From positions 1 through 64,000 of the forward strand of contig NZ_SLUL01000007.1 in NCBI RefSeq assembly GCF_004341205.1: a DNA stretch of 64,000 nucleotides, read 5' to 3'. The notes beneath the pieces are model-generated. The model saw only the letters and a list, made by a program, of their open reading frames with translations, did not search any database and was not told the origin of the DNA. The position numbers and the translations under genes were made by a program. Source of the stretch: Thermolongibacillus altinsuensis (GTDB lineage: Bacteria; Bacillota; Bacilli; Bacillales; Anoxybacillaceae). Shown here one piece after another: positions 25,445 to 36,391 of this stretch (positions are counted from its first letter, which is position 1; every line of letters starts with the position of its first letter).

Positions 25445-26218
25445 CTAAATCGCTTTCACCATGCCGCCGTCCACTAAAAATGACTGCCCTGTCATATATG
25501 TATTGGCATCTGAAAGCAAAAATGTAACGACGTTCGCAAACTCTTCTGGCGTACCGTATCTGCCAAGCGGAATCATCGCTTTCATGCGCGCTTCCATCTC
25601 TTCTTTTGTGATGCCAAGTTTTTTTGCGTTTTGCTCATCTAAAAAAGCGACGCGCTCTGTCGCAATTCTGCCTGGAGCGACCGTATTAATTAAAATGCCG
25701 TACGGTGCTAATTCTTGGGCAAGCGTTTTTGTGAGCCCAACGATTCCCATTCGAAACGTATTGGAAAGAATAAGTCCTGGAATCGGCTCTTTAATGGACG
25801 AAGAAGCAATATTAATGATTTTACCTTTTGTCTTTTTTAAATGCGGCAATGCTTCACGAATCATGCGCACATAACTAAGTAAATTTAACTCAAACGCTTG
25901 TTGCCAGTTTTCGTCCGTTAATGTTGTAATCGTTCCTGGCGGCGGTCCTCCCGCATTATTCACTAAAAAATGAATGTTACCAAACATTTCGACCGTCTGA
26001 TTAACAAGATGCTCGATCATTTCTTTTTTCGTTACATCGGTCACGACATAAGCCGCTCGCCCTTTAGAAAGCGCATTTAACTCTTCGACTGCTTTTCGTA
26101 ATTTCTCTTCATTTCGACTTGCTAACATCACATTTGCTCCTTGAGACACAAGCTGACGAGCAATCGCTTTGCCAAGTCCTTGACTTGATGCAACGACAAT
26201 CGCTGTTTTTCCTTTCAT
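25445..26218 (-). CDS. Atypical short-chain dehydrogenase/reductase
   Basis: 257 residues with an SDR fold. The cofactor loop is ASSQGLGKAIA rather than TGxxxGxG, and NNAGGPPPG is present. The catalytic Tyr-x-x-x-Lys is absent: the position aligned with YxxSK reads LSNTF in PGLILSNTFRMGIVGLTK. This matches a known subgroup of BKR-like SDRs without the catalytic tetrad, so reductase activity should not be assumed. It is 15 bases upstream of the hydroxyacid dehydrogenase on the same strand. Confidence 0.85.
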   Translation of the reverse strand: MKGKTAIVVASSQGLGKAIARQLVSQGANVMLASRNEEKLRKAVEELNALSKGRAAYVVTDVTKKEMIEHLVNQTVEMFGNIHFLVNNAGGPPPGTITTLTDENWQQAFELNLLSYVRMIREALPHLKKTKGKIINIASSSIKEPIPGLILSNTFRMGIVGLTKTLAQELAPYGILINTVAPGRIATERVAFLDEQNAKKLGITKEEMEARMKAMIPLGRYGTPEEFANVVTFLLSDANTYMTGQSFLVDGGMVKAI

Positions 26219-26330
26219 TTTCCTCTCTCCTTTCTTCCTTATTTATTCGCTAATGACCACTCGATTCCTTCTGCTTTATTTGTTCTTTCATTATTCCTTT
26301 TTTATTTACAATTTACCTCCCAAATAAAAC

Positions 26331-26357
26331 AATCGTCAATCTCACTGGATTGACGAT
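26331..26357 (-). terminator. Terminator of the small membrane gene
   Basis: The stem CGTCAATC/GATTGACG overlaps the stop codon and is followed by a T-rich stretch on the minus strand. Confidence 0.7.
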
Positions 26358-26659
26358 GAAGTAGAAATTTTCTTGCGAGTTTGATACGCGCTCACGAATA
26401 ACGCGATCGATGTTAAGCCATGAAAGAGCCATCCAACCACAGGAATCCACGCAATCAAAGATGTGATCATTCCTAAAACACTGGATTTAAACGAATGTTT
26501 CGCTGCGACACAAATGATTAATGTCGTTAAATGAAGGAAAAACACGATCGTTAAAGGGAGATATCCGTTCCCTATAACGATTAATCCTCCAATGATCGGA
26601 ATCGCTAAAATCAATTCAAACAATCCTGAAACCACTTTTGCCCATACGGATAATTTCAT
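26342..26659 (-). CDS. Small integral membrane protein
   Basis: 105 residues with about three hydrophobic helices (residues 8-28, 33-52 and 63-90) and a short basic, serine-rich C-terminal tail (TRKKISTSSSIQ). It has a strong ribosome site (AGGAGGTG). No family is recognised; the pattern of Gly/Pro-containing helices (AIPIIGGL, AWIPVVGWL) is seen in many small Bacillus membrane proteins of unknown role. Monocistronic by position. Confidence 0.75.
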   Translation of the reverse strand: MKLSVWAKVVSGLFELILAIPIIGGLIVIGNGYLPLTIVFFLHLTTLIICVAAKHSFKSSVLGMITSLIAWIPVVGWLFHGLTSIALFVSAYQTRKKISTSSSIQ

Positions 26660-26800
26660 TTGACACCTCCTTGATTATTTCTGAATCGTAGTGTTATTAT
26701 ATGAGACAATTGAATAGAATTGCTTGTGCTCAAAAATACTGAAAGAAGAAAAATATGAATAGTGAATAAATCATTTCATCGAGCGATATTAGCGATAAAA

Positions 26801-26830
26801 AAAAATCGGGCATATGCGCCCGATTTTTTT
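26801..26830 (-). terminator. Terminator of the mcpC-like gene
   Basis: The stem AAAAATCGGGC/GCCCGATTTTT lies beside the stop codon; symmetrical, so it may work both ways. Confidence 0.92.
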
Positions 26831-28808
26831 AAAGTTGAAAGCGTTGAATGAGCTGCTGCAACGTTTTGCTCATGCTGTTTAGGCGTTCTACCGCCTCCGC
26901 CACCGTGCTTAGCGCTTTTAACTGCTCATCGGAAGAAGCGGATACTTCTTCAGCGGCAGCTGCTGATTGTTCAGAAATTGCTGCAAGGTTTTGCAATGCA
27001 GCCATCATTTGCTCTTTATTATTATTAACATCATGAATTTGTGTAAAAATGTTTTCAATCGCTTCTGCCAATTGTTCCATCATCGTTGCAATTTTCATAA
27101 AGGACTCAGCTGTTTCATGAACAGCCGCTTGTTGTTGATCGTTCATTGTTTTCGTTTTACTAACCGCTTCGGTTGCCATCGCTGCCTGCTGTTGAATGGA
27201 CATAATTGTTTGGCGAATTTGTTCAGTCGCTTGCGCAGATTGTTCAGCTAACTTGCGCACTTCCTCGGCCACAACAGCAAATCCTTTTCCATGCTCCCCC
27301 GCGCGCGCCGCCTCGATGCTCGCATTAAGCGCAAGCAAGTTCGTTTGCGCGGAAATATCGGTAATGGTTTGAATAACGGCGTCAATTTTCTTCATTTTTT
27401 CGTCTAAATCATCGATGACCGCTTCAACAGAACGCAGTTCACTTTGCGCTTCAGTCGATTTCGATTGCAATACATTTAATTTCTCCAATCCTTCATAACT
27501 CGCTTCTTTCGTCTCAGACGATAATCCTTTCACACGCTCCGCTGACTGTGTGACCGTTTCCATTTTTTTTGATAAATCATTCATTTGGTTATTTATCTCA
27601 TCTAAGTCGCTCGCTTGTTCGGAAACTCCTTTCGCAATATCATTCACGGCTGTCGTCACTTGTTCGCTCGTCGCCATCGTCTCTTCGGATACAGCATTTA
27701 AATGATTAGCTGCTTCCCCTAAATGCGAAACGGAACGATTGACTTCTCCGATAAGCGCGCGCATTTCTTTCACCATCTCATTAAAATGATGGGTCAGTTC
27801 ACCCACTTCGTCGTTCGTTTTCTTTTCAACGGTCACCGTTAAATCTCCTGAAGCGACTTGTTGCACCCTTTGTTTCAAATGAATGATCGGCTTCACAATC
27901 GAACGAGCAACGAGATAAATCAACATCGAAGCGAGCAGTGTCACTATAATAACAATCGTCCATGATGTTTTAGCTATTTTCTTTAACGTTGCAAATAAAT
28001 CTTGTTCTTTATAAATGGCAGCAACTTTCCAATTTAATTGCGGAATAGTCGCAAAGTAAAGCATCCGTCTTTCGCCATCAAACGTAAATTCATATGCTCC
28101 GTTTTCATTTTCAAACATTTTTTTTACGGTTGGATTATCTGACATATCTTTTCCTTTATACTGTGGATGAACAATGGCGACTTTGTTTTGGTCAAATACA
28201 ACAGGATACCCTTTATAACCGACATCAAACTGCTCAATCATTTCAGTCAAGGCATTTAGTGATAAATCTATGCCGATGACCCCTAAAACTTGGCCATTTT
28301 CAACAATCGCTTTAGCCAACGTGACGATATAGTCCTTCGTCACCACATCAACATAAGACTCCGTCCAAATAACGTTGTCTGGATGTTGAATCGCTTTTTT
28401 ATACCAAGGACGAGAAGTCGGATCATAATCAGGCGGAAAATCGGTAAATGGCGTTGCATACATCTTCCCTTTTGGCGTGCCGATATAAATGAGCTGCACT
28501 TTCGAATGAACCTTTAAAAACGTCTCGAATTGCCGATCGATGTCACTCCAAGCTTTGTCATTTCCTTCCTTTAAAAAGGTATGTAATAAATGCGACTGAC
28601 TAAATTGTTTGAGCGCGTCTTCTTGACTATCAAAGCTATGTTCGACATCATCTACTAGATTGTTAACAAGCAATTCTGCGTTCGCTTTTGCATCTTTTTT
28701 TATTGTCGATGCCATTTGCATATAATTGACTGTTTGAGAAATCATTAATGCGCCAATGAGTAATAACCCCATTAATAACGTTAATTTTACTCTTAGTGAG
28801 CGAAACAA
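26829..28808 (-). CDS. mcpC: Methyl-accepting chemotaxis protein, McpC-like
   Basis: About 659 residues: membrane helix near 8-28, an extracellular double-Cache ligand-binding domain (30-275) with the typical [12 protein letters not shown] motif, second helix near 285-305, HAMP (305-358) and a methyl-accepting signalling domain with the hairpin tip [20 protein letters not shown]. It senses amino acids or similar ligands outside the cell and signals to CheA through CheW/CheV. B. subtilis mcpC is next to ptsI/ykwC, as here. The TTG start seven bases after GGAGG is used; another TTG further upstream precedes the ribosome site. Confidence 0.88.
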   Translation of the reverse strand: MFRSLRVKLTLLMGLLLIGALMISQTVNYMQMASTIKKDAKANAELLVNNLVDDVEHSFDSQEDALKQFSQSHLLHTFLKEGNDKAWSDIDRQFETFLKVHSKVQLIYIGTPKGKMYATPFTDFPPDYDPTSRPWYKKAIQHPDNVIWTESYVDVVTKDYIVTLAKAIVENGQVLGVIGIDLSLNALTEMIEQFDVGYKGYPVVFDQNKVAIVHPQYKGKDMSDNPTVKKMFENENGAYEFTFDGERRMLYFATIPQLNWKVAAIYKEQDLFATLKKIAKTSWTIVIIVTLLASMLIYLVARSIVKPIIHLKQRVQQVASGDLTVTVEKKTNDEVGELTHHFNEMVKEMRALIGEVNRSVSHLGEAANHLNAVSEETMATSEQVTTAVNDIAKGVSEQASDLDEINNQMNDLSKKMETVTQSAERVKGLSSETKEASYEGLEKLNVLQSKSTEAQSELRSVEAVIDDLDEKMKKIDAVIQTITDISAQTNLLALNASIEAARAGEHGKGFAVVAEEVRKLAEQSAQATEQIRQTIMSIQQQAAMATEAVSKTKTMNDQQQAAVHETAESFMKIATMMEQLAEAIENIFTQIHDVNNNKEQMMAALQNLAAISEQSAAAAEEVSASSDEQLKALSTVAEAVERLNSMSKTLQQLIQRFQL

Positions 28809-28931
28809 TGTAGATCCTCCTTTTTTTGTCAAAGATGATCGATTATTGCCAAAGTTGCACGTTTATTATAAATTTTTTTGCTTTTACTTGTCTATCACTC
28901 AATTTATTTTTTTATCATTGAAAATTTTTAC

Positions 28932-28962
28932 AAAAAAGGAGAACCGAAACTGGTTCTCCTTT
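28932..28962 (-). terminator. Terminator of ptsI
   Basis: The stem AAAGGAGAACC/GGTTCTCCTTT is followed by TTT on the minus strand, at the end of the pts operon. Confidence 0.92.
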
Positions 28963-30682
28963 AATTAAGATCAAATGTTTTTTTCACAAAATTAACGACT
29001 TCTTCCGCTGTACCCATCGCTAAAATTTGCTCTTTCAAACGAGATGCTTCTTGTTTCGAAAGTTTTTTCAACTGAGAACGAACGCGTAAAATTGACGTTG
29101 CGCTCATGCTAAACTCATCCAGACCGAACGCCAATAAAATCGGCACCGCAAGCTCTTCGCCCGCCATTTCGCCGCACATGCCGACCCATTTTCCTTCTTT
29201 GTGCGCTGCATCGATGACGTTGCTAATGAGTCGCAAAATCGCCGGGTTGTACGGTTGATACAAATAAGAGACGCGCTCATTCATCCGATCGGCAGCCATC
29301 GTATATTGAATTAAGTCATTGGTGCCGATGCTGAAGAAATCCACTTCTTTCGCAAATTGGTCAGCTAATACGGCGGCCGCTGGAATTTCCACCATCATTC
29401 CGACCTCAATGTCATCAGATACGGCAATCCCTTCAGCGATGAGCTTTTCTTTTTCTTCTAATAAAATTGCTTTCGCTTGACGGAATTCATCGAGCGTCGC
29501 AATCATCGGGAACATAATTTTTAAATTTCCATACACGCTCGCTCTAAGTAGCGCCCGCAATTGTGTACGGAACATGTCCTGCATATCTAAGCAAAGACGG
29601 ATGGCACGGAAGCCTAGGAATGGATTCATTTCTTTCGGAAGATCTAAATAAGGGAGCTCTTTGTCGCCACCGATATCAAGAGTGCGCACAACAACCGGTT
29701 TTCCTTCCATGCGCTCTAAAACCGTTTTATATGCTTCAAACTGTTCTTCTTCTGTCGGCAATTGTTCGCGTCCCATGTATAAAAACTCTGTGCGGTATAA
29801 ACCGATTCCTTCTGCCCCGTTGTTCAAAACTCCTTCAACATCGTTTGGCGTCCCAATATTTGCCGCCAATTCAACATGGTGGCCGTCGCTTGTCATAGTC
29901 GGCTCATTGACCAATTTCGCCCACTCTGCTTTTTGCGCAGCAAATTTGTCGCGTTTCTTTTCATATTCCGCAATCACTTCAGCAGATGGGTTGACGATCA
30001 CTTCCCCATCTAATCCATCAATGATGACGATATCGCCATTTTGGATTTCGGCTGTTACCGCTTTTGTTCCAACGACAGCTGGAATTTCCATTGAGCGAGC
30101 CATAATCGCCGAATGAGAAGTTCGGCCGCCAATATCTGTTGTAAAACCTTTCACATATTTTCGATTCAATTGAGCTGTATCCGATGGTGTTAAATCTTCA
30201 GCAACAATAATGACTTCTTCGGAAATCATGCTCGGATTCGAAATCGTTACACCGAGCAAATGAGCAAGCACACGTTTTGTTACATCGCGAATATCCGCGG
30301 CGCGCTCTTTCATATACTCATTGTCCATCGCTTCAAACATCGCAACGAACATCGTCGCCACTTCATGAAGAGCGTACTCCGCATTTATTTGCTCATTTTC
30401 AATTTTTTCTTTCACGGCATTTAATAACTCTGGATCGCTTAAAACGAGAAGATGAGCAGAAAAGATGGCTGCTTTATCTTCTCCTAATTCTTTTAATGCA
30501 TGAGCTTTAATCGCCTCTAATTCCTCTTTCGCTTTCGCGATCGCTGCTTCAAAACGTGCAACTTCTTCAGCAGGTTCTGCAATTGTTTTCTTTTCTACCG
30601 TTAAATCAGGATGTTCTAAGCGGTACGCCTTCGCAATGGCGATTCCACTCGATGCAGCAATACCTTGAATTCGTTTCATCAT
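28961..30682 (-). CDS. ptsI: Phosphoenolpyruvate-protein phosphotransferase (Enzyme I)
   Basis: 573 residues, full length. Enzyme I takes phosphate from PEP and passes it to HPr. The N-terminal part holds the HPr-binding domain and the phospho-histidine segment [16 protein letters not shown] (His near residue 190); the C-terminal barrel holds the PEP site with [19 protein letters not shown] and the catalytic Cys in GMCGEMAG (near 502). Its ATG overlaps the ptsH stop (TAATG), so the two are translationally linked. Confidence 0.97.
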   Translation of the reverse strand: MMKRIQGIAASSGIAIAKAYRLEHPDLTVEKKTIAEPAEEVARFEAAIAKAKEELEAIKAHALKELGEDKAAIFSAHLLVLSDPELLNAVKEKIENEQINAEYALHEVATMFVAMFEAMDNEYMKERAADIRDVTKRVLAHLLGVTISNPSMISEEVIIVAEDLTPSDTAQLNRKYVKGFTTDIGGRTSHSAIMARSMEIPAVVGTKAVTAEIQNGDIVIIDGLDGEVIVNPSAEVIAEYEKKRDKFAAQKAEWAKLVNEPTMTSDGHHVELAANIGTPNDVEGVLNNGAEGIGLYRTEFLYMGREQLPTEEEQFEAYKTVLERMEGKPVVVRTLDIGGDKELPYLDLPKEMNPFLGFRAIRLCLDMQDMFRTQLRALLRASVYGNLKIMFPMIATLDEFRQAKAILLEEKEKLIAEGIAVSDDIEVGMMVEIPAAAVLADQFAKEVDFFSIGTNDLIQYTMAADRMNERVSYLYQPYNPAILRLISNVIDAAHKEGKWVGMCGEMAGEELAVPILLAFGLDEFSMSATSILRVRSQLKKLSKQEASRLKEQILAMGTAEEVVNFVKKTFDLN

Positions 30683-30945
30683 TATTGCGCTAAACCCTCT
30701 TTTGTTAAAGTTTCGGTTAAAGCATTCATTGCTTCTGCTGCATCGCTACCTTCCGCTGAAATTTTAATTTGCGCACCTTTCGGAATTCCTAAAGACATAA
30801 CACCCATAATGGATTTTAAGTTTACCTTTTTGCCGTTATACTCTAAGCTAATTTCGCTATCAAATTTGCTAGCTGTTTGGACTAACATTGTTGCAGGACG
30901 AGCATGAATGCCAGATTCAGCTGTTACTGTAAATACTTTTTCCAT
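30682..30945 (-). CDS. ptsH: Phosphocarrier protein HPr
   Basis: 87 residues. His15 (GIHARPATM), phosphorylated by Enzyme I, and Ser46 ([11 protein letters not shown]), the HPr-kinase site, are both present. As in other Firmicutes, P-Ser-HPr should act with CcpA in carbon catabolite repression, and P-His-HPr controls GlcT. The start (MEKVFTV) gives the family's normal length. A hairpin separates it from ptsG. Confidence 0.97.
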   Translation of the reverse strand: MEKVFTVTAESGIHARPATMLVQTASKFDSEISLEYNGKKVNLKSIMGVMSLGIPKGAQIKISAEGSDAAEAMNALTETLTKEGLAQ

Positions 30946-30985
30946 CTTTTTCAATCCCCTTCTCATTTTATTTTAGTTTATTTGG

Positions 30986-31017
30986 AAACATAGGGGGATT
31001 CCCCCTATGTTTTTTTA
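30986..31017. terminator. Hairpin between ptsG and ptsH
   Basis: A near-perfect palindrome AACATAGGGGGATTCCCCCTATGTT. The long T-run is on the plus strand; on the minus strand it may only partly terminate or mark an mRNA end between ptsG and ptsHI. Confidence 0.6.
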
Positions 31018-31067
31018 CTGAAAAACTCTCCTCTTTTCAAGCAACTTGCTCTTGAACATTATGTGAA

Positions 31068-33086
31068 TTATTTTTTAATGACGACAATACGGTCTTCGCC
31101 TTTTGTTACTGTACCTGTTTTTTCAATGCTTACAGATTCTCCTGATTGTAAGTTTGTGAAAATAATTGGCGTAATAATTGAAGGAGCATGATTTTTCACA
31201 TAGTCAAGGTCGACTTTTAAAAGCGGTTGTCCTTTTTTCACTTCGTCCCCTTGAGCGACAAGCGCTTCGAAGCCCTCTCCGTTCAATTTGACCGTGTCAA
31301 TTCCAAAGTGAATTAACACTTCACGACCTGTTGTTGACTGAAGACCGATCGCATGTTTAGTTGGGAACACGTTTACGATTTTTCCGTCTACAGGTGAAAC
31401 AACTGTTCCATCTGTCGGCATAATCGCAAAGCCGTCTCCCATCATTTTTTGTGAAAACACTTGATCTGGCACCTCAGAAAGTGGAAGCACTTCACCTGTT
31501 AATGGCGAAGCAATTGCTTCTGTTCCAGCTTCCACTTGAGGAGTTGATTCCTTTGGTTCCTCTTTTGCTTTTGCTGGAACGCGTCCTTCCATAATATCTT
31601 TAATTTGCGTTTTTAACGTGTCTGATTTCGGACCGAAAATCGCTTGAATGTTGTTGCCAACCTCAAGAACGCCCGCAGCACCTAACTCTTTTAAGCGGTC
31701 TTTATTCACATTTTTAATGTCATGAACAGATACACGTAAACGAGTAATGCACGCATCTAAATGAGCGATATTCTCTTTGCCACCAAGCGCAGCTAATACT
31801 TCATATGGAAGATCTCCCGCATCCGCTGCTGAAGTTGTATCTTCTGTCGCTTCTTCACGGCCCGGTGTCGCTAAATTCCATTTGCGGATCGCAAAGCGGA
31901 AACCGAAATAGTAAATCACCGCAAACACTAATCCAACAGGAATGACGAGCCACCAAGCTGTACGGTTCGGCAATACACCGAATAGCAAGTAGTCGATGAC
32001 ACCACCTGAGAATGTCATTCCGATTTTAACATTTAAAATATGCATAAGCATGAATGATAAACCAGCGAAAATTGTATGAATCGCAAACAATACCGGCGCA
32101 ACGAATAAGAATGAGAACTCAATTGGTTCTGTAATTCCTGTTAAGAAAGATGTTAATGCCGCTGAAGCCATGATTCCGGCAACCACTTTCTTGTTTTCTG
32201 GACGCGCTTCATGATAAATCGCAAGCGCTGCTGCTGGAAGACCAAACATCATGAACGGGAATTTACCTGTCATGAACGTACCAGCTGTTAACTCTACACC
32301 ATCTTTAATTTGCTCGAAGAAAATGCGTTGGTCACCGCGAACAACTTCACCTGCTTTATTGACATACTCGCCAAACTCAAACCAGAACGGCGAATAGAAA
32401 ATATGGTGCAATCCGAACGGAATTAATGCGCGTTCAATAACACCGAAAATAAACGCTGCTAACGTTTTATTTGCATCAATCATATTGTGTGAGAATGCGT
32501 TTAATGCATGTTGAACAGGTGGCCATACCCATGTCATCACAATTCCAAGCACAAGCGCAGATACCGCTGTCACAATTGGGACGAAACGCTTTCCAGCAAA
32601 GAAACCTAAATAGGACGGCAATTCAATATTAAAGTATTTATTGTACATATAAGCTGCCAAAATACCGACGATAATACCGCCGAATACCCCTGTTTGTAGC
32701 GTTGGGATGCCGAGAACGTTTGCAAAAGAAGGATCCGTACCGATTTGATCAGCTGTTACCCCTAAAATAACGCTCATCGTAACGTTCATCACAAGATAGC
32801 CGATGATCGCTGCAAGACCAGCAACCCCTTCACCGCCAGCTAAACCGATCGCTACTCCAACCGCGAATAAAAGCGAAAGGTTTGCAAAGACAATTCCACC
32901 TGATTGCTCCATGACTTTCGCAACCATTTTGACCCAGCCAGCGTCTAATGCAGGAATTTTTTCAATAAGAGCTGGGTTTTGCAACGCGTTACCAAAAGCG
33001 AGTAAAATACCTGCTGCCGGTAAAATCGCAACTGGAAGCATGAGCGCTTTACCGACTTTTTGCAACGTACCAAATGCTTTTTTCAT
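31068..33086 (-). CDS. ptsG: Glucose-specific PTS permease EIICBA
   Basis: 672 residues with domains in order IIC (1-400, ten or so membrane segments), IIB (about 430-500, phospho-cysteine in [11 protein letters not shown]) and IIA (about 525-665, phospho-histidine in [10 protein letters not shown]). It imports and phosphorylates glucose using HPr-P. The ATG has GGAGGGG; an upstream in-frame start is discarded. Expression depends on the RAT/terminator leader and GlcT just upstream. Confidence 0.97.
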   Translation of the reverse strand: MKKAFGTLQKVGKALMLPVAILPAAGILLAFGNALQNPALIEKIPALDAGWVKMVAKVMEQSGGIVFANLSLLFAVGVAIGLAGGEGVAGLAAIIGYLVMNVTMSVILGVTADQIGTDPSFANVLGIPTLQTGVFGGIIVGILAAYMYNKYFNIELPSYLGFFAGKRFVPIVTAVSALVLGIVMTWVWPPVQHALNAFSHNMIDANKTLAAFIFGVIERALIPFGLHHIFYSPFWFEFGEYVNKAGEVVRGDQRIFFEQIKDGVELTAGTFMTGKFPFMMFGLPAAALAIYHEARPENKKVVAGIMASAALTSFLTGITEPIEFSFLFVAPVLFAIHTIFAGLSFMLMHILNVKIGMTFSGGVIDYLLFGVLPNRTAWWLVIPVGLVFAVIYYFGFRFAIRKWNLATPGREEATEDTTSAADAGDLPYEVLAALGGKENIAHLDACITRLRVSVHDIKNVNKDRLKELGAAGVLEVGNNIQAIFGPKSDTLKTQIKDIMEGRVPAKAKEEPKESTPQVEAGTEAIASPLTGEVLPLSEVPDQVFSQKMMGDGFAIMPTDGTVVSPVDGKIVNVFPTKHAIGLQSTTGREVLIHFGIDTVKLNGEGFEALVAQGDEVKKGQPLLKVDLDYVKNHAPSIITPIIFTNLQSGESVSIEKTGTVTKGEDRIVVIKK

Positions 33087-33202
33087 GTTAACCCCTCCTT
33101 CATACATGTAAGATTTGCAACAAACACCGTTTTCATGTATAGATGGTGGATGAAGTTTTACTCATCTGACGTCCGACAAGTGTAAGCATTTGCAAACAAC
33201 TG

Positions 33203-33321
33203 AAAACAAAAAGGCATGAGCAAAGAAAGACAGAAATAGGGGATAACAGACGAAACAAATGTTCCGCCTTCCTACCTTTTTCGTCCTTCTTTACTCATGC
33301 CTGATCGAATCAGTAACACGT
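33203..33321 (-). promoter_or_regulatory. RAT antiterminator site and terminator in the ptsG leader
   Basis: On the minus strand 33321-33293 carries a sequence beginning ACGTGTTACTGATTCG that matches, as recalled, the B. subtilis ptsG RNA antiterminator (RAT). Its last part (AGGCATGAGTAAAG) is also the 5-prime arm of a terminator whose other arm CTTTGCTCATGCCT lies at 33211-33224, followed by TTTTTGTTTTC. The two structures exclude each other: GlcT bound to RAT stops the terminator forming and allows ptsG transcription when glucose is present. The loop between the arms, about 65 bases, is long. Confidence 0.92.
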
Positions 33322-33336
33322 AAAGAATAAGACCGA

Positions 33337-34182
33337 TTATTCACTTTTTTCGGAAAATCTTTGTAAATGCATCGTCAAATAAACAGCTTCTGCTTCATCC
33401 ACCGGAAGCTGCAATGTTTGTTGCATAATCTTTATCAATTTCCACGACAAATTATAGCATATAGGATACGTTTCTTTCAAGATTTTCGACAATTTTTTTG
33501 GTTCTTCGACTTTTTCACCTTTTTTCACGCGTTCGATTGCATAGCGCAAATGACGAACAAAACGTAAATAGTGAATGCTGTTACGATCGATTTGAATCTG
33601 AAGTTGCTCTTCGACAACAGCGACTAATCGAGCAATCAATTGCGAATGCTGATTCACTTCGGAAAGGTGATGGTTGGTGAGTGCACTATGAATATGGAGC
33701 GCAATAAAGCCGATTTCTCCTTCTGGCAGTTTCGTCTCTAATCGCTCATTTAACATTTGAACAACTTCGGTGGCAATTTCATACTCGAGAGGATATAAAC
33801 TTTTCGTTTCAATTAAAAACGGATTTTTTAAATCCATTCCTTGCTCTAAGCGCTTAAGCGCAAACAAAATATGGTCCGTCAACGCTACATGAATATGTTC
33901 GTTCAATGGACTGTTTGTCCGTTTGCGAATGTGATGAATGACATCGTTCATTATTTCAATAAACTCTTCATTAAGGTGAGGCAATAACTTTTTATATTCC
34001 TCTTGTTCGTGTTCATTTTTTAAGATGAACCATTTTTCAACCCCCTTTTGTTCAATGATATCTCCTTTCTTTTTGCCAAATCCGATGCCCTTTCCAATTA
34101 AAACAACTTCATCATACGTCGGATGCGAGGCAATCAAAACATTGTTGTTTAGTACTTTTTCAATGCGAAAGGACTGTTGCAC
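33337..34182 (-). CDS. glcT: Transcriptional antiterminator GlcT (BglG family)
   Basis: 281 residues: RNA-binding CAT domain (1-60, FRIEKVLNNNVLIASHP) and two PTS regulation domains, PRD1 (about 65-170, conserved His in NEHIHVALTDH) and PRD2 (about 175-280, with FVRHLRYAIERV). It binds the RAT site just downstream and prevents termination before ptsG; phosphorylation by EIIGlc switches it off and by HPr adjusts it. The start is a GTG after GGAG. Length and position match B. subtilis. Confidence 0.94.
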   Translation of the reverse strand: MQQSFRIEKVLNNNVLIASHPTYDEVVLIGKGIGFGKKKGDIIEQKGVEKWFILKNEHEQEEYKKLLPHLNEEFIEIMNDVIHHIRKRTNSPLNEHIHVALTDHILFALKRLEQGMDLKNPFLIETKSLYPLEYEIATEVVQMLNERLETKLPEGEIGFIALHIHSALTNHHLSEVNQHSQLIARLVAVVEEQLQIQIDRNSIHYLRFVRHLRYAIERVKKGEKVEEPKKLSKILKETYPICYNLSWKLIKIMQQTLQLPVDEAEAVYLTMHLQRFSEKSE

Positions 34183-34379
34183 AAGGCGTCCGCTCCTTTA
34201 ACTAAAACGGTTACATTACTTTCAATGTTACGCAACGCTCTGAAGCGAGTCAATGGCAGAAAAAATAATTTTTCAAGACAAATTTGACTAATTTTTAAAA
34301 AAAGGACATTTTCGTTGCACAAAAGGAAATATTTCGTTAAACTTTTGTTCATCGACCATGAACGGAAGGAGCAAAGAGG

Positions 34380-35171
34380 ATGATTAAATTAATTGTAAGC
34401 GATTTAGACGGAACGTTGCTTGGCTACGATCGGCGTGTAAAACAGGAAGATAAAGAAGCCGTTGAACGCGCCGTCAAAAGCGGAATTGATTTTGCCGTTG
34501 CTTCGGGACGAATGGATAACGAAATTTTAGAAGTATTAAAAGAATTGGGGCAAAAAGCACATCGAGTGAGCCAAAACGGTGCTTACATTTATACTAATGC
34601 TGATGTTCATCTCCATTCCGTCGCCTTTGAAACAAACGTAGCTCGTGAAATTTATAAAGAAGCGCGCAAACTCGAAGCGATTGTCATGGTATGCAATGAA
34701 CATACCAATTTCGTTGAAAAGAAAACAGAGCATGTCGAGCAAATACGCGCACGCCTTTTCCATGATATTATCGAGGAGCCAAATATGTTAGAGGCCATCG
34801 GTACAACAATCATTCCGTCAAAAATTACCGTAATCGGTGAAGAAGAAGTTGTGCTTGCATTTCAGCAAAAAGTGAATGAACAATGGCAAGAACATGCGGA
34901 TACATTCATTTCAGAGCCGCGTTGTCTCGACATTATGCCAAAGCATATCAGCAAAGGTAACGCCATTCGTTCATTAATTAAACATTTACATTTAAAAGAA
35001 GATGAAATTGCTTGCTTTGGCGACTCATTCAATGATATTCCGATGTTCCGCCTCACCCCTTATAGCTTTGTTATGTCGCATGCGCATCCAGATGTGCAAA
35101 AAGAGGCACGCTACGTCGTCCATTCTGTTCATGAAGCAATTGATATCATCTTGACGAAAATTAATGCATAA
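34380..35171 (+). CDS. HAD-superfamily (Cof-type) phosphatase
   Basis: 263 residues of HAD subfamily IIB. Motif I is VSDLDGTLLG at the start, motif II AVASGRMDNE, motif III lysine in KHISKGNAIRSL and motif IV CFGDSFNDIPMF. Such enzymes dephosphorylate sugar phosphates or flavin/pyridoxal precursors; the substrate is not readable. B. subtilis YkrA is a similar protein. TTGCAC and TAAACT near 34314-34342, 17 bases apart, could form its promoter. It is divergent from glcT, and a bidirectional terminator follows. Confidence 0.85.
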   Translation: MIKLIVSDLDGTLLGYDRRVKQEDKEAVERAVKSGIDFAVASGRMDNEILEVLKELGQKAHRVSQNGAYIYTNADVHLHSVAFETNVAREIYKEARKLEAIVMVCNEHTNFVEKKTEHVEQIRARLFHDIIEEPNMLEAIGTTIIPSKITVIGEEEVVLAFQQKVNEQWQEHADTFISEPRCLDIMPKHISKGNAIRSLIKHLHLKEDEIACFGDSFNDIPMFRLTPYSFVMSHAHPDVQKEARYVVHSVHEAIDIILTKINA

Positions 35172-35204
35172 AAAAGGACGTCTCTTCCAATGAGACGTCC
35201 TTTT
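35170..35204. terminator. Bidirectional terminator
   Basis: The stem AAAAGGACGTCTC/GAGACGTCCTTTT lies between the convergent HAD and LysM-NlpC/P60 genes. Confidence 0.92.
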
Positions 35205-35207
35205 GTG

Positions 35208-36218
35208 TTAAAACACCCGAACCGCTTTGACCGCTCGCGGCGCCCAGTATGGCTTCATATTGCTAAACGCGACACCTGTGCTCGTCGCTGCATGAAGCAA
35301 TGTTTCTGAATCAACGACAATCGATACATGGTTAATGATTCCGTCTCCATTTGTATCAAAGAAAATTAAATCTCCTGTGCGGATATCGGACAACGGAATT
35401 TCCGTTCCAATCATTGCTTGCTCGCGAGACGTTCTTGGAAGAGCAATTCCGTTTTCCTGATACACGCGATACGTAAACGAAGAACAATCAAACACATCCG
35501 TCCGCGTCACAGGCGCTCCAAATAAGTATTTCGCACCTAAATATTTTTTCCCTGTTTCAATAATCGCATTTGCTTTTTGTTGCCACGACATTGGAACGGT
35601 TAATACTTGTCCAACGCGAACGATATTCGGATTTGTAATGGCCGGGTTCATTGCCAATAGCTCATTTAATGTCAAGCCGAATTTTTTTGCAATTAACGAA
35701 AGACTATCACCTGATTGAACAATATACGTTCCGTTCCCGCTTGCTGTATTCTTTGGCTCTGTCGCAGAAATACGCTGCGACGACGAAGACGAACTTGAAA
35801 CAGATGGAACTTTAATGACTTGTCCAACATAAATACGATGTTCATTCGTAATGGTTGGATTTAACTCTAGCAATCTTGTAACAGTCGTGTTAAATTTACG
35901 AGCAATCACAGATAACGAGTCCCCTGACTGGATTTTATACGTTGTCGTTGCAGCCGTCGGTTGAACAGCAGTGGCAGCCTTTGGCACACTAGAAGATAAT
36001 GTTATTTTAGAATCTGGAAGCTGCAATACTTGTCCAACAAAAATCGTATCGCTCGTTAGTTTGTTATATGTTTTTAATTCACTAATGGACAATTGAAATG
36101 TTTTCGCAATTTTCCATAATGAATCGCCTGGTTTTACCGTATATTCAGCGGCAGAAGCTGCCTTCTCTCCTAAAAAGAGCGAAGTTAAAATCGTTCCAGC
36201 AACAATGGTCTTTTTCAT
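35208..36218 (-). CDS. Peptidoglycan D,L-endopeptidase with three LysM and NlpC/P60 domains (LytE/CwlS type)
   Basis: 336 residues: signal peptide (1-23, ending ASAAEY), three LysM modules (about 25-70, 92-138 and 165-210; each begins Y-x-V/I-x-x-GDSL) separated by Ser/Thr-rich linkers, and a C-terminal NlpC/P60 domain. Catalytic Cys is in VFDCSSFTYRVY and the His in GIINHVSIVVD. It cuts gamma-D-Glu-meso-DAP links in wall peptides during growth or separation. Domain count and length match B. subtilis LytE best, but LytF/CwlS relatives are close. Confidence 0.92.
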   Translation of the reverse strand: MKKTIVAGTILTSLFLGEKAASAAEYTVKPGDSLWKIAKTFQLSISELKTYNKLTSDTIFVGQVLQLPDSKITLSSSVPKAATAVQPTAATTTYKIQSGDSLSVIARKFNTTVTRLLELNPTITNEHRIYVGQVIKVPSVSSSSSSSQRISATEPKNTASGNGTYIVQSGDSLSLIAKKFGLTLNELLAMNPAITNPNIVRVGQVLTVPMSWQQKANAIIETGKKYLGAKYLFGAPVTRTDVFDCSSFTYRVYQENGIALPRTSREQAMIGTEIPLSDIRTGDLIFFDTNGDGIINHVSIVVDSETLLHAATSTGVAFSNMKPYWAPRAVKAVRVF

Positions 36219-36391
36219 GATGAAGAACCCCTTTTCTTTTTTTGAAACGCTTCTTCGTCCTTATCATACCATTATTCTTTTAATCTATTAACCCCCTACT
36301 TATACACTTTCTTTCCATTATATTACAAAAGAATAGCATGCGGGTCTTTTTTCACATACTATATGTACTAAATTCGTAGAGGGGTTGTTTT

